From Algoriphagus litoralis (GTDB lineage Bacteria > Bacteroidota > Bacteroidia > Cytophagales > Cyclobacteriaceae), in assembly GCF_003259255.1 (NCBI RefSeq), contig NZ_QGOL01000006.1:124001-188000 (forward strand): 64,000 nucleotides of DNA. The letters are read 5' to 3'. This document shows, one piece after another, positions 44,771 to 53,331 of the stretch. Below the pieces are notes generated by a model. That model was not told the origin of the DNA. It searched no databases and was given only the letters and a program-made list of their open reading frames with translations. Position numbers and translations under genes: made by a program. The first letter of the stretch is position 1. Each line of letters starts with the position of its first letter.

Positions 44771-45280
44771 TTAAAAATCCTTTCCGCAAATGGCTATTTT
44801 GGAAGGATCAAATCCAAGTTCCGCATTGAAACCTGCACCGACATTTCCGGCAACAAGGATCACATTGTAGTCAGGTCCTTCATTGGCTAAGTGAATTTTA
44901 ACATGACCGTCGAAGCCCTTCATCTGCTCAAAACTTACTTTTGATCCATCTGACAGCGTATTAAGAACGGTAACGCTTCTAAGATTAGCTCCTGATACTG
45001 GAGTTAATAGTTGGGCTATTGGCGCATCAGCACTATCATATCCTCCAAAATGCAGGTGAGCCGGATAGGAAATATTCGCAGATCTTGCACCTTCCAAATG
45101 AATAGTAAATTCCACACCACCTGTTCGTAATTCCTGAATGGAGAGCGTGCCATTGTAATCAAAATCGCTGGACTTAAAGAGTTGGAATTCAATTCTTTCT
45201 CCGGTATAAATATCTGGTTCGGGATCGCTGCAAGACCAAAGCCCCACTAGAATCGACAAACCAAGGATTAACTTTTTCAT
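44771..45280 (-). CDS. Small lipoprotein, CHRD/superoxide-dismutase-like fold suspected
   Basis: A 169-residue lipoprotein: MKKLILGLSILVGLWSCSDPEPD, lipobox LWSC at residue 17. ATG 45280 is used; the longer frame to 45358 adds no signal. The mature domain is beta-rich with YPAHLHFGGYDSADAPIAQL and GFDGHVKIHLA, which look like the His-containing strands of CHRD or Cu/Zn-SOD-like domains, but the metal-site set is incomplete. It is convergent with the receptor/lipoprotein pair, sharing their terminator, and divergent from the ligase. Function unknown. Confidence 0.6.
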   Translation of the reverse strand: MKKLILGLSILVGLWSCSDPEPDIYTGERIEFQLFKSSDFDYNGTLSIQELRTGGVEFTIHLEGARSANISYPAHLHFGGYDSADAPIAQLLTPVSGANLRSVTVLNTLSDGSKVSFEQMKGFDGHVKIHLANEGPDYNVILVAGNVGAGFNAELGFDPSKIAICGKDF

Positions 45281-45410
45281 GTGTATCAGGTTTTGTACAG
45301 ATAACGGACGGAATACGAATGCTGTTTTATTCCGGATTAAATTTATCATTTTCAGCAAGAAACTTGGTATGCAAAGTCACCAAACCCAAAATTTGTCTTT
45401 TAATTGATTC

Positions 45411-47003
45411 ATGAAGCATTTCGCAGAGTTGATCACCAAACTCGACCAAAGCAACAAAACAAGCGATAAAGTAAATGCTTTGGTTGATTTTTTTAACAAA
45501 GCCGTCGATGAGGAAAAGATCTGGGCAGTGGCAATCTTCTCCCATCGCCGTCCCAAAAGACAAATTTCCACGCGACAGCTTCGTGAATGGTGCCAAGACC
45601 TTGCACAGATCCCCGATTGGCTTTTTGACGAGTCCTATCATGTGGTAGGAGATTTGGCTGAGACGATTGCCTTGCTTTTGCCAATGCCCACTTCGGGAAA
45701 TGATAAAAACCTCGGTCAGTGGATCTCCTTTTTACTGGAGCTAGAAAAGCAACCAGACGAAATCAAAAAAGAAAAGATTCAATCCGCTTGGTATCAATTA
45801 GACCGAACAGAGCGGTTCATTTTCAACAAAATCATCACTGGCGGTTTCCGAATTGGGGTCAGTCAAAGTTTGATGAGTCAGGCCTTGGCCAAAGTACTCC
45901 AACTTGACAAATCCAACATCGCACATGCATTGATGGGCAGCTGGGATCCTCGGGAAATCAGTTTTTCAGCTCTATTTGATGCCCGGGAAATGAAGCTTGA
46001 CAATTCCAAACCTTACCCCTTTTTCCTTGCGCATCCCTTGGAAACCGAACCCGAGGAACTGGGTGAAATTCAAGATTGGCAAGCCGAATGGAAATGGGAT
46101 GGAATCCGCGGCCAGTTGATCCGGCGAAATGGAGAAACTTTCATCTGGAGTCGTGGTGAGGAATTGGTCAATGAGAAATTTCCCGAACTACTGGATTTTG
46201 CAAATTCACTTCCGGACGGCACGGTGATCGACGGCGAAATTATGGCGTTTCGTGATGGTGCTCCCCTGCCTTTTTCGCTTTTACAAACAAGAATCGGGAG
46301 AAAAAATCTCAGCAAAAAACAGCTACAGGAGGCTCCCGTTAGTCTTTTGGGCTATGATCTTTTGGAATTTAAGGGGAAAGACATCCGGGAGCTTTCTTTG
46401 CAAAATCGGAGAGAACTTTTAGAAGACCTGCATCACGCCTTCCCTCATGAGCGATTCCAACTTCCAAAACTCATTGTAGCAACAACCTGGGAGGAATTGG
46501 GGGAAATTCGATCGCTCTCAAGGGATCACCTGGCTGAAGGATTGATGCTGAAACGCAAAGATTCTTCTTATGAAACCGGTAGAAAACGTGGAAGCTGGTG
46601 GAAGTGGAAGATAGATCCGCTCACGATCGACGGGGTCATGATCTATGCGCAAAAAGGCCACGGCCGGCGTGCCGATCTGTACAGCGACTACACCTTTGCG
46701 GTCTGGGACGGAGACAATTTGGTGCCATTCGCAAAAGCCTATTCAGGTCTTACCGATGCCGAAATGCGAGAGGTAGATGCTTTTGTCAAGAAAAATACCC
46801 GCGAACGCTTTGGTCCGGTCAGGACAGTCAAAGCGGAATTGGTGTTTGAAATTGCCTTTGAAGGAATTCAAGACAGTCCCCGTCATAAAAGTGGGATTGC
46901 ACTGAGATTTCCGCGAATATTGCGCTGGCGCAAAGACAAACCCAAAGAGGAGGCAAATACGCTGGAAGATCTGAAAGCCATTCTAAAAACCTATGGAGGA
47001 TAA
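45411..47003 (+). CDS. ATP-dependent DNA ligase
   Basis: A 530-residue ATP-dependent DNA ligase. An N-terminal helical DNA-binding domain (about 1-190) precedes the adenylation domain with nucleophile Lys228 in EWKWDGIRGQL, then WSRGEELVNEKFPEL, motif III DGTVIDGEIMAF, motif IV EGLMLKRKDSSYETG and motif V WWKWKID, and an OB-fold domain. It overlaps the following helicase gene by 11 bp. This ligase-helicase pair is the core of the ligase-associated DNA damage cluster; the usual metallo-beta-lactamase exonuclease and PdeM-type phosphoesterase are not adjacent here. Confidence 0.93.
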   Translation: MKHFAELITKLDQSNKTSDKVNALVDFFNKAVDEEKIWAVAIFSHRRPKRQISTRQLREWCQDLAQIPDWLFDESYHVVGDLAETIALLLPMPTSGNDKNLGQWISFLLELEKQPDEIKKEKIQSAWYQLDRTERFIFNKIITGGFRIGVSQSLMSQALAKVLQLDKSNIAHALMGSWDPREISFSALFDAREMKLDNSKPYPFFLAHPLETEPEELGEIQDWQAEWKWDGIRGQLIRRNGETFIWSRGEELVNEKFPELLDFANSLPDGTVIDGEIMAFRDGAPLPFSLLQTRIGRKNLSKKQLQEAPVSLLGYDLLEFKGKDIRELSLQNRRELLEDLHHAFPHERFQLPKLIVATTWEELGEIRSLSRDHLAEGLMLKRKDSSYETGRKRGSWWKWKIDPLTIDGVMIYAQKGHGRRADLYSDYTFAVWDGDNLVPFAKAYSGLTDAEMREVDAFVKKNTRERFGPVRTVKAELVFEIAFEGIQDSPRHKSGIALRFPRILRWRKDKPKEEANTLEDLKAILKTYGG

Positions 47004-49452
47004 GCGCTTAGCGATTGGCTTAGAGTATTTCAAGAAAAAGGGATGGACACCCTTTCCCTTTCAGATCGAAACCTGGCAAGACTTTTTGGATGGCAAATCT
47101 GGATTGCTCAATGCGCCAACAGGATCGGGTAAGACCTTTGCGCTATGGTTTCCCGCACTTTTGGAATACATCCAAAAGAATCCAAACACCTGGCAAAAAC
47201 CCCAAAAAAACGGGATTCAACTGATTTGGGTGACGCCGCTCCGAGCTTTGGCACAAGACCTCCAAAAGGCCATGCAGGAAGTCTGCAAAGCGATCGGTCT
47301 ACCTTGGCAGGTCATGGTCAGAAATGGCGATACCGATCCCAAAACGCGGGCAGCGATGAAGCGGAATCCACCCGAATGCCTGATCACCACTCCGGAAACG
47401 CTGCATGTCCTGATTTCTCAAAAAGACCACAGGGATTTATTTCAATCCATTCAGGCTGTGGTCGTGGACGAATGGCATGAACTGGTAGGAAATAAGCGTG
47501 GTGTGCAGGTGCAATTGGCGCTGGAGTACATTCAGTCGATCTGTCCGGGGACGTTTCGCCGCTGGGCTGTTTCGGCGACGATTGGCAATCTTCAGGATGC
47601 TGCCAAAACACTTTTGGGCGATCATCTTCCACTGCATATTGTCAAAGCCAAAGTGGCAAAAGAGATCTTGATTCGCTCCGTTTTCCCAGAGGAAATCGAA
47701 AAATACCCCTGGCATGGACACTTGGGAATCCGAATGATGGATCAGGTGATTGACATCATCGAAGCAGGTCGCACAGTTCTGCTTTTTACTAACACGCGTT
47801 CCCAAACCGAGATTTGGTATCAAAAAATACTGGAAGAACGACCCGATTGGGCGGGTTGGATTGCGATGCACCACGGTTCGCTGGATAATTCAGTTCGTGC
47901 TTGGGTGGAAAATGCGCTGCATGAAGGAATCCTAAAGCTCGTCGTGTGCACGTCAAGTTTGGATTTGGGTGTGGATTTCCGTCCGGTGGATCGGGTGATT
48001 CAAGTAGGCAGTCCAAAAGGTGTATCCCGATTTGTGCAGCGTGCAGGTCGGGCGGGACATCAGCCGGGTTTGCCATCAGAGATCTTTTTTGTTCCGACTA
48101 ATTCCCTCGAATTGATTGAAGCCGCTGCACTTCGTGATGCTATCGAACAGGAGGAAATGGAGTCGCAATTCACCCCCCAATTGCCCTATGACGTCTTAAT
48201 TCAGTTTTTGGTAACGCTAGCCGTTGGGGATGGGTTTGACCCGGATTCGATTTTCCCAGTAGTCAAAAGAGCCGCGTCTTTTGCTCAACTCTCGCAAACG
48301 GAGATGAACTGGATGATGGATTTTATCACCAAGGGAGGAAATTCATTGGGCAATTACGAAGACTTTCTGAAAGTAAGCTTGGATGAAGATGGCTTATACA
48401 AGGTGAAAAGCAAAAAAATCGCCATGAAGCATCGGCTGAGTATGGGAACAATAGTCTCTGATGCGATGATTAAGGTGAAGTTTAAAAACGGGGCATATCT
48501 CGGGACAGTGGAGGAATATTTCATTGCCAAAATGAAAATTGGCGACCGGTTCTTTTTCGCAGGCAGGAGCTTGGAATTGCTTCAGGTGAAAGATTTGAAT
48601 GCGTATGTGAAAATCTCCGAAAAGAAGACCAACAATGTCGTCAGTTGGATGGGGGCCCGGATGTCACTTTCCTCCAAGCTTTCGGATAAGATTCTGGAGA
48701 TCTTTCAGGAATACAATTCAGGGATCATCAAGTCAGAGGAAGTGAGGCGGGTTTTGCCAATCCTAGATCTTCAGGACAAGCTTTCGATTGTACCGGATAA
48801 AAACACATTTCTAATCGAATCGCATCGGAGCAAAGAAGGCTATCATTTGTTCTTTTACCCATTTGAAGGGCGAATGATGCATGAGTTGATGAGTGCATTG
48901 ATCGCGTATCGGATATCCTTGAATTTCCCCATTTCATTCAATATGGCGATGAATGATTATGGATTTGAGCTGCTGACAGACACGCCGATCACAGCCGAAG
49001 ATATCTTGGAGGAGGATATTTTCTCCATGAAAAATATAGAAGATGACATCCTTCACTGCGTAAATGAAAGTGAAATGTCCCGAAGGAAGTTTCGCGAGAT
49101 TGCCAGCATTGCAGGTCTAATTTTCCAAGGCTATCCTGGCAAACCGATGACTTTTAAGCACATTCAAGCTAATTCGGGCTTGCTTTATCAGGTCTTTGAG
49201 CAATATGATCCCGATAATCTTTTGCTGAAGCAGGCAAGACAAGAGGCGCTCAATCAACAAATGGAGCAGGAAATGTTTTACCAGGCGTTGCGCAAGCTCA
49301 ACCAAAAACAGATCGTGGTAAAGCATCCGGTACAGTTTACGCCATTTTCCTTTCCCATCATGGTAGACCGACTCAGCCGCACCAATATCTCATCGGAGAC
49401 AGTTGAGGATAAAGTGGCGAAAATTATGGCGTCGTTTGAAGTAATTGATTAG
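46993..49452 (+). CDS. Ligase-associated DEXH-box helicase (Lhr-like)
   Basis: An 819-residue superfamily 2 helicase of the Lhr-like, ligase-associated type. Helicase motifs in order: Q-like FPFQIETWQDFL, Walker A NAPTGSGKTFALW (residue ~41), Ia TPLRALAQDLQKAM, motif II VVDEWHEL, motif III SATIGN, motif IV LLFTNTRSQTE, motif V TSSLDLGVDFRPVDRVIQ and motif VI QRAGRAGHQPG. The C-terminal half (about 400-819) is the Lhr-specific region. It starts inside the last codons of the ligase gene and would be made with it for DNA repair in the cytoplasm. Confidence 0.94.
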   Translation: MEDKRLAIGLEYFKKKGWTPFPFQIETWQDFLDGKSGLLNAPTGSGKTFALWFPALLEYIQKNPNTWQKPQKNGIQLIWVTPLRALAQDLQKAMQEVCKAIGLPWQVMVRNGDTDPKTRAAMKRNPPECLITTPETLHVLISQKDHRDLFQSIQAVVVDEWHELVGNKRGVQVQLALEYIQSICPGTFRRWAVSATIGNLQDAAKTLLGDHLPLHIVKAKVAKEILIRSVFPEEIEKYPWHGHLGIRMMDQVIDIIEAGRTVLLFTNTRSQTEIWYQKILEERPDWAGWIAMHHGSLDNSVRAWVENALHEGILKLVVCTSSLDLGVDFRPVDRVIQVGSPKGVSRFVQRAGRAGHQPGLPSEIFFVPTNSLELIEAAALRDAIEQEEMESQFTPQLPYDVLIQFLVTLAVGDGFDPDSIFPVVKRAASFAQLSQTEMNWMMDFITKGGNSLGNYEDFLKVSLDEDGLYKVKSKKIAMKHRLSMGTIVSDAMIKVKFKNGAYLGTVEEYFIAKMKIGDRFFFAGRSLELLQVKDLNAYVKISEKKTNNVVSWMGARMSLSSKLSDKILEIFQEYNSGIIKSEEVRRVLPILDLQDKLSIVPDKNTFLIESHRSKEGYHLFFYPFEGRMMHELMSALIAYRISLNFPISFNMAMNDYGFELLTDTPITAEDILEEDIFSMKNIEDDILHCVNESEMSRRKFREIASIAGLIFQGYPGKPMTFKHIQANSGLLYQVFEQYDPDNLLLKQARQEALNQQMEQEMFYQALRKLNQKQIVVKHPVQFTPFSFPIMVDRLSRTNISSETVEDKVAKIMASFEVID

Positions 49453-49494
49453 GTAAATTGACTAATATTTTTGATTTATTGGTTAAATTTGAAA

Positions 49495-49917
49495 ATGGAG
49501 CCGAAAATCAAAACGTCAAGACGCGTAGTAGTTGCTATTTGGAAAAATAGAGGTGAACGAGAGATGGAAATATTTTCAAATCTCAAAGTTTTTTGCGAAT
49601 CCTATCCTAGCCTCAGCTATAGCACCTTGAACAATTATCTCGGGAAGGCAAAAACTGCTTTTGAAAATGATCAACTGGTTTTGTTTAGAAAGGAAGTCTA
49701 TACCAAACCTATCGCCCGGAAAGTTAGATCAATTCAAGCCGTAGTGAATAGATATAATCAAGCAACACATGAAGAGGCTGAGCAAAATCTGGATTTTTGG
49801 CTTGCAGCTGAACCTGAATCAAGACTTTATGCAGTGACTAAACTCACTTCAGAAGGGATACCAAAAGACACCAAAATAGATAAGCAAAAGATCCAAAAAC
49901 TTAAGATGAAAGAATGA
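49495..49917 (+). CDS. Unknown protein paired with nucleotidyltransferase gene (possible antitoxin)
   Basis: A 140-residue basic protein with no signal peptide. Its first half (FSNLKVFCESYPSLSYSTLN, NYLGKAKTAFEND) looks like a helix-turn-helix-type fold, so DNA binding is plausible. I do not recognise a family. ATG 49495 is preferred to an earlier non-ATG codon. The stop overlaps the start of the next gene as ATGA (49914-49917), tight coupling typical of toxin-antitoxin pairs. The region is AT-rich relative to the helicase upstream. The antitoxin idea is inference from arrangement. Confidence 0.55.
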   Translation: MEPKIKTSRRVVVAIWKNRGEREMEIFSNLKVFCESYPSLSYSTLNNYLGKAKTAFENDQLVLFRKEVYTKPIARKVRSIQAVVNRYNQATHEEAEQNLDFWLAAEPESRLYAVTKLTSEGIPKDTKIDKQKIQKLKMKE

Positions 49918-50366
49918 TCCTATTTCCCGACTTTGAAGATTTCATTGGGCTCCTAAACGCTCATTCGGTTGATTACATGGTAGTAGGTGGTTATGCTTTG
50001 GCTTTTCATGGCAAGCCAAGAAATACTGGAGATTTGGATATTTGGATTGAAATTTCTGAAACCAATGCTACAAAGCTTCTTAAGGTTCTTGTCGATTTTG
50101 GCTTTGGTAATTTAAATTTCAAAAAAGAGGACTTCACAAAACCCGGATATATCACTCAAATAGGTTATCCACCGCTTCGTATTGACATATTAAATACAAT
50201 TGATGGAGTGGAGTTCAAAGACGCTTATCCCAATTCGAAAATCATAAAAACTGAGAATCTAGAAATCAGATTTATTGGTTTGAAGGATTTTATTCAAAAT
50301 AAATCTGCTTCTGGTAGACCTCAGGACCTAGTAGATATTCAAGAAATAAAAAAGAGAAGCAAATAA
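49914..50366 (+). CDS. AbiEii/MNT-like nucleotidyltransferase, putative toxin
   Basis: The 150-residue protein shows the minimal nucleotidyltransferase pattern VVGGYALAFHGKPRNTGDLDIWIE at about residues 22-45: GG, His, Arg-x-Thr and the Asp-x-Asp metal pair, with a third acidic residue in PLRIDILNTIDG. This is the DUF6036/AbiEii-type family, whose members include toxins that transfer nucleotides to tRNA or proteins. The gene starts in the stop of its partner (ATGA overlap) and ends 7 bp from the convergent trkH. The toxin role is a family-based guess; the enzyme fold is well supported. Confidence 0.75.
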   Translation: MILFPDFEDFIGLLNAHSVDYMVVGGYALAFHGKPRNTGDLDIWIEISETNATKLLKVLVDFGFGNLNFKKEDFTKPGYITQIGYPPLRIDILNTIDGVEFKDAYPNSKIIKTENLEIRFIGLKDFIQNKSASGRPQDLVDIQEIKKRSK

Positions 50367-50373
50367 TTGTTCA

Positions 50374-51822
50374 CTAATTCGCTCTCCAGAAAAACGGCGT
50401 GAACAAAATCAGTATGGTAAACAATTCCAGTCTGCCTAGAAGCATCATGACGGACAGCACGATTTTAGCCATTGGAGAGAAAAAGGCAAAATTATCCACC
50501 GGCCCTACCTGTCCAATGGCTGGGCCTACGTTGCCCAAACTGGTAGCTACTGCCCCCAAAGAAGTCGCCAAATCATAACCCAATAAGGATATCAAGAGTG
50601 AACCGATCACAAACGTACTGAGGTAGATCAATAGGAAGTTCATGATGTTATTGATGATCCTTCCAGTGACCCGCTCTCCATTGATAATCAGAGGAACAAT
50701 TGCTCTTGGATGAACAATCCGTTTAAACTCCAGCCAGGAATTCTTCAAGAAGGTCACATGGCGGACAAACTTAATCCCGCCTGCGGTAGAACCAGCCGAT
50801 CCACCCAAAAACAAAAGCATAAAACAGATATAGGAGATTCCCTGACCATATTGGGTGTAATCATCCGATACAAAACCGGTAGTAGTCACCAAGGAAACTA
50901 CCTGAAAGGCGGCCTTTCTGAAGGCAAATTCTATACTGATATCCGATTGGACAAAAATCGGAATTGAAAGAATGACGGATAGAAAAATCAAGGCAATGGA
51001 ATAGGCCTTAAACTCATCGCTTTTGATTACTTTCTTAAATCTCCCATGCAATCCAAAGTATATCAGCGTGAAGTTGGTGCCTGCCAAAAACATAAAAATG
51101 ATGGCTATGTATTGAATGAATGCCGAATCATAATAGGCCATGGAAGCATTTTTGGTAGAAAAACCACCAGTAGCTAAGGTCGTCAAAGCATGATTGATGG
51201 CGTCATAAAATGTCATTCCGCCCACCCAGAATAGTAAAGTCGCTGCCAAGGTCAATCCCACATAAATGTACCATAGCCGCTTTGCAGTCTCGGAGATTCG
51301 TGGGTGTACTTTATCTGAAGTTGGCCCGGGAGATTCTGCTACAAACAGCTCAATCCCGCCAATACCAAGCAATGGAAAAATCGCAACGGTCAAGACGATT
51401 ATTCCCAATCCACCAATCCATTGCGTCATAGATCGCCAGAATAGAAGCCCCTTTGGCATCGCCTCAATGTCAGTCAAAATGGAGGCCCCAGTAGTAGTCA
51501 AACCTGAAACCGTCTCAAAAATCGCATCCGAAACAGAAGTCACTTCAGAAGACAAAATATAGGGCAGCATCCCGAACCCCGTCATAAAAATCCAACTCAG
51601 CACCACGATCAGGTATCCCTCTCTTTTCCTGACGAGTTGATCATATTTTGAGAATGAGAAAAAAGCAATCATTCCAATAAAAAGAGAGATTGCTGCTGAA
51701 ATCATGATTGGGGCAGAATTTTCCCCATAAATCCAGGAAATGGCCGCAGCAGGAAGCATCAAGACGCCTATCAAAAAAAGTAGGGCGCCCATGATCTTGC
51801 CGATGGCTTTGAAATGAAGCAT
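50374..51822 (-). CDS. trkH: TrkH-family potassium uptake protein
   Basis: A 482-residue membrane subunit of the Trk K+ uptake system. It has the four-repeat pore architecture, with filter-like loops such as SGLTTTGASIL, LTTLATGGFSTKN, VSLVTTTGFVSDDY and AVATSLGNVGPAIG, and paired helices around them. It lies 2 bp after trkA on the same strand, so channel and regulator are co-translated. It is the last gene of the leftward operon and is convergent with the nucleotidyltransferase gene, with no clear terminator between. Confidence 0.93.
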   Translation of the reverse strand: MLHFKAIGKIMGALLFLIGVLMLPAAAISWIYGENSAPIMISAAISLFIGMIAFFSFSKYDQLVRKREGYLIVVLSWIFMTGFGMLPYILSSEVTSVSDAIFETVSGLTTTGASILTDIEAMPKGLLFWRSMTQWIGGLGIIVLTVAIFPLLGIGGIELFVAESPGPTSDKVHPRISETAKRLWYIYVGLTLAATLLFWVGGMTFYDAINHALTTLATGGFSTKNASMAYYDSAFIQYIAIIFMFLAGTNFTLIYFGLHGRFKKVIKSDEFKAYSIALIFLSVILSIPIFVQSDISIEFAFRKAAFQVVSLVTTTGFVSDDYTQYGQGISYICFMLLFLGGSAGSTAGGIKFVRHVTFLKNSWLEFKRIVHPRAIVPLIINGERVTGRIINNIMNFLLIYLSTFVIGSLLISLLGYDLATSLGAVATSLGNVGPAIGQVGPVDNFAFFSPMAKIVLSVMMLLGRLELFTILILFTPFFWRAN

Positions 51823-51824
51823 TC

Positions 51825-53171
51825 TTAGTGGAAAAGTTTTTCTAATGACAATTTCGCTTCGGGCAAAGCCAAGACGATGGCTTTGTCATTCAAATGAAGT
51901 AAAAAATCCCCATCCGGAATAAACACTTCCTCGCCCCGGATCACTCCGGCTACGATGGCTGTCTCCGGGAAGTGCAGTTCCTTGAGCGGATGCTTGGTTA
52001 GCCGGTTATTTTTATTGACACTGTATTGGATGAATTCGGCATCTACGCCATAAATACCAGACACGGCCTCCACAGTTCCTTTTTTCAGAAATCTGGAGAT
52101 TTCATTTGCCGCCACTAGCTTTTTATTGATCAGCGAATCCACCCCAATGCTGTGAGAGATATGAATGTATTCCCGGGTATCAACGTGCGCAATGGTCTTG
52201 TATACTCCATGATTTTTGGCTGACAAACTGGTAATGATGTTGGTCTCGGAGGACTCAGTCAGCGCCAAAAAAGCATCCATCTGCTCCAAACCTTCCTCTA
52301 CCAGCATTTCGATGTTTTTGTAATCCCCATTGATGACCAGGGTATCAGTCAGGTGTTCGGCGAGCCACTTGCATCGCTCTTTGTCTTTATTGACGAGAGT
52401 GACCCGATATTTTTCTTGCAGCTTTAGCGCAGTAGTCACAGCCATATCATCTCCGCCGATGATCATGATATTCTTGACTTTGACCTTTTTCTGGCCCAAG
52501 ACTTCCTGGATTGTCTCGGTATTTTTCTTATTAGAGATGAAAAAAACATGATCGTTGTTTCGGACAATTGTACTCCCTCTTGGAATGAGAGTTTTTTGGT
52601 CACGGACTATCGCGATGATGCGAATGTCCTCGTAGATCGGATCGGATTTCGTATCCATGATCCGCTGATTGACAAGCGGGCTGAATTGATCCAGCGTGAT
52701 GCCGACGATGTTCAACTTTCCACTGCCAAAATCAAAAACCTCGGTAAAGCTGGAGTTTTCGATCATATTGAAAATCTCCCGGGAGCAAAGCATGGTCGGA
52801 GAGATCAGATTGTCAATTCCCAGATTGTTGAAATAAGGAATATTCTCCTCATTGAGGTAGGAGTGGTTTCTGACCCGAGCCATGACACGTTTTGCACCAA
52901 GCTGCTTGGCTAGAACAGCCGTGACAATATTGGTCTTTTCGGAGGTTGTGACCGCTAGCACCATGCTGGCTTTTTCGACATTAGCCTGCTGCAAAACATC
53001 TATCGATGTGGCATCACCTTGGATGGTCATTACATCCAACTTGGAGGCTACATAATCCAAAACATCCCGCTCGGTATCGATGAGTGTAATGTCTTTATTA
53101 TCAAAACTTAATCGCTCGGCCAGGTGGTAACCCATATCTCCTGCTCCTGCGATTACAATGTGCATCCCCAT
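51825..53171 (-). CDS. trkA: Trk system potassium transporter regulatory subunit
   Basis: A 448-residue cytoplasmic regulator with two RCK domains. The first Rossmann loop is IVIAGAGDMGYHLAERL with the ribose-binding Asp in ITLIDTERDVLD; the second, from about residue 230, reads IMIIGGDDMAVTTAL, where the Gly pattern is altered. Each is followed by a TrkA-C-like subdomain. It gates TrkH in response to nucleotides. It is the first gene of the trkA-trkH operon, 2 bp from trkH. The second half may bind nucleotide poorly, as in other TrkA proteins. Confidence 0.93.
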   Translation of the reverse strand: MGMHIVIAGAGDMGYHLAERLSFDNKDITLIDTERDVLDYVASKLDVMTIQGDATSIDVLQQANVEKASMVLAVTTSEKTNIVTAVLAKQLGAKRVMARVRNHSYLNEENIPYFNNLGIDNLISPTMLCSREIFNMIENSSFTEVFDFGSGKLNIVGITLDQFSPLVNQRIMDTKSDPIYEDIRIIAIVRDQKTLIPRGSTIVRNNDHVFFISNKKNTETIQEVLGQKKVKVKNIMIIGGDDMAVTTALKLQEKYRVTLVNKDKERCKWLAEHLTDTLVINGDYKNIEMLVEEGLEQMDAFLALTESSETNIITSLSAKNHGVYKTIAHVDTREYIHISHSIGVDSLINKKLVAANEISRFLKKGTVEAVSGIYGVDAEFIQYSVNKNNRLTKHPLKELHFPETAIVAGVIRGEEVFIPDGDFLLHLNDKAIVLALPEAKLSLEKLFH

Positions 53172-53331
53172 AGAGGTATTTAAGAGTAATCTGAAAGGGT
53201 GGCAAAATTAGAAGCTTTCTGAATGATATTCAGCGAATAAGCTTTTTTCTTTTGCAATCAGAATCAAAAGGTAAAAAAATAGCGTCCAATTAGTCTTATT
53301 AGAATTCGATTTTTAAAAAGCAAACGATTTC

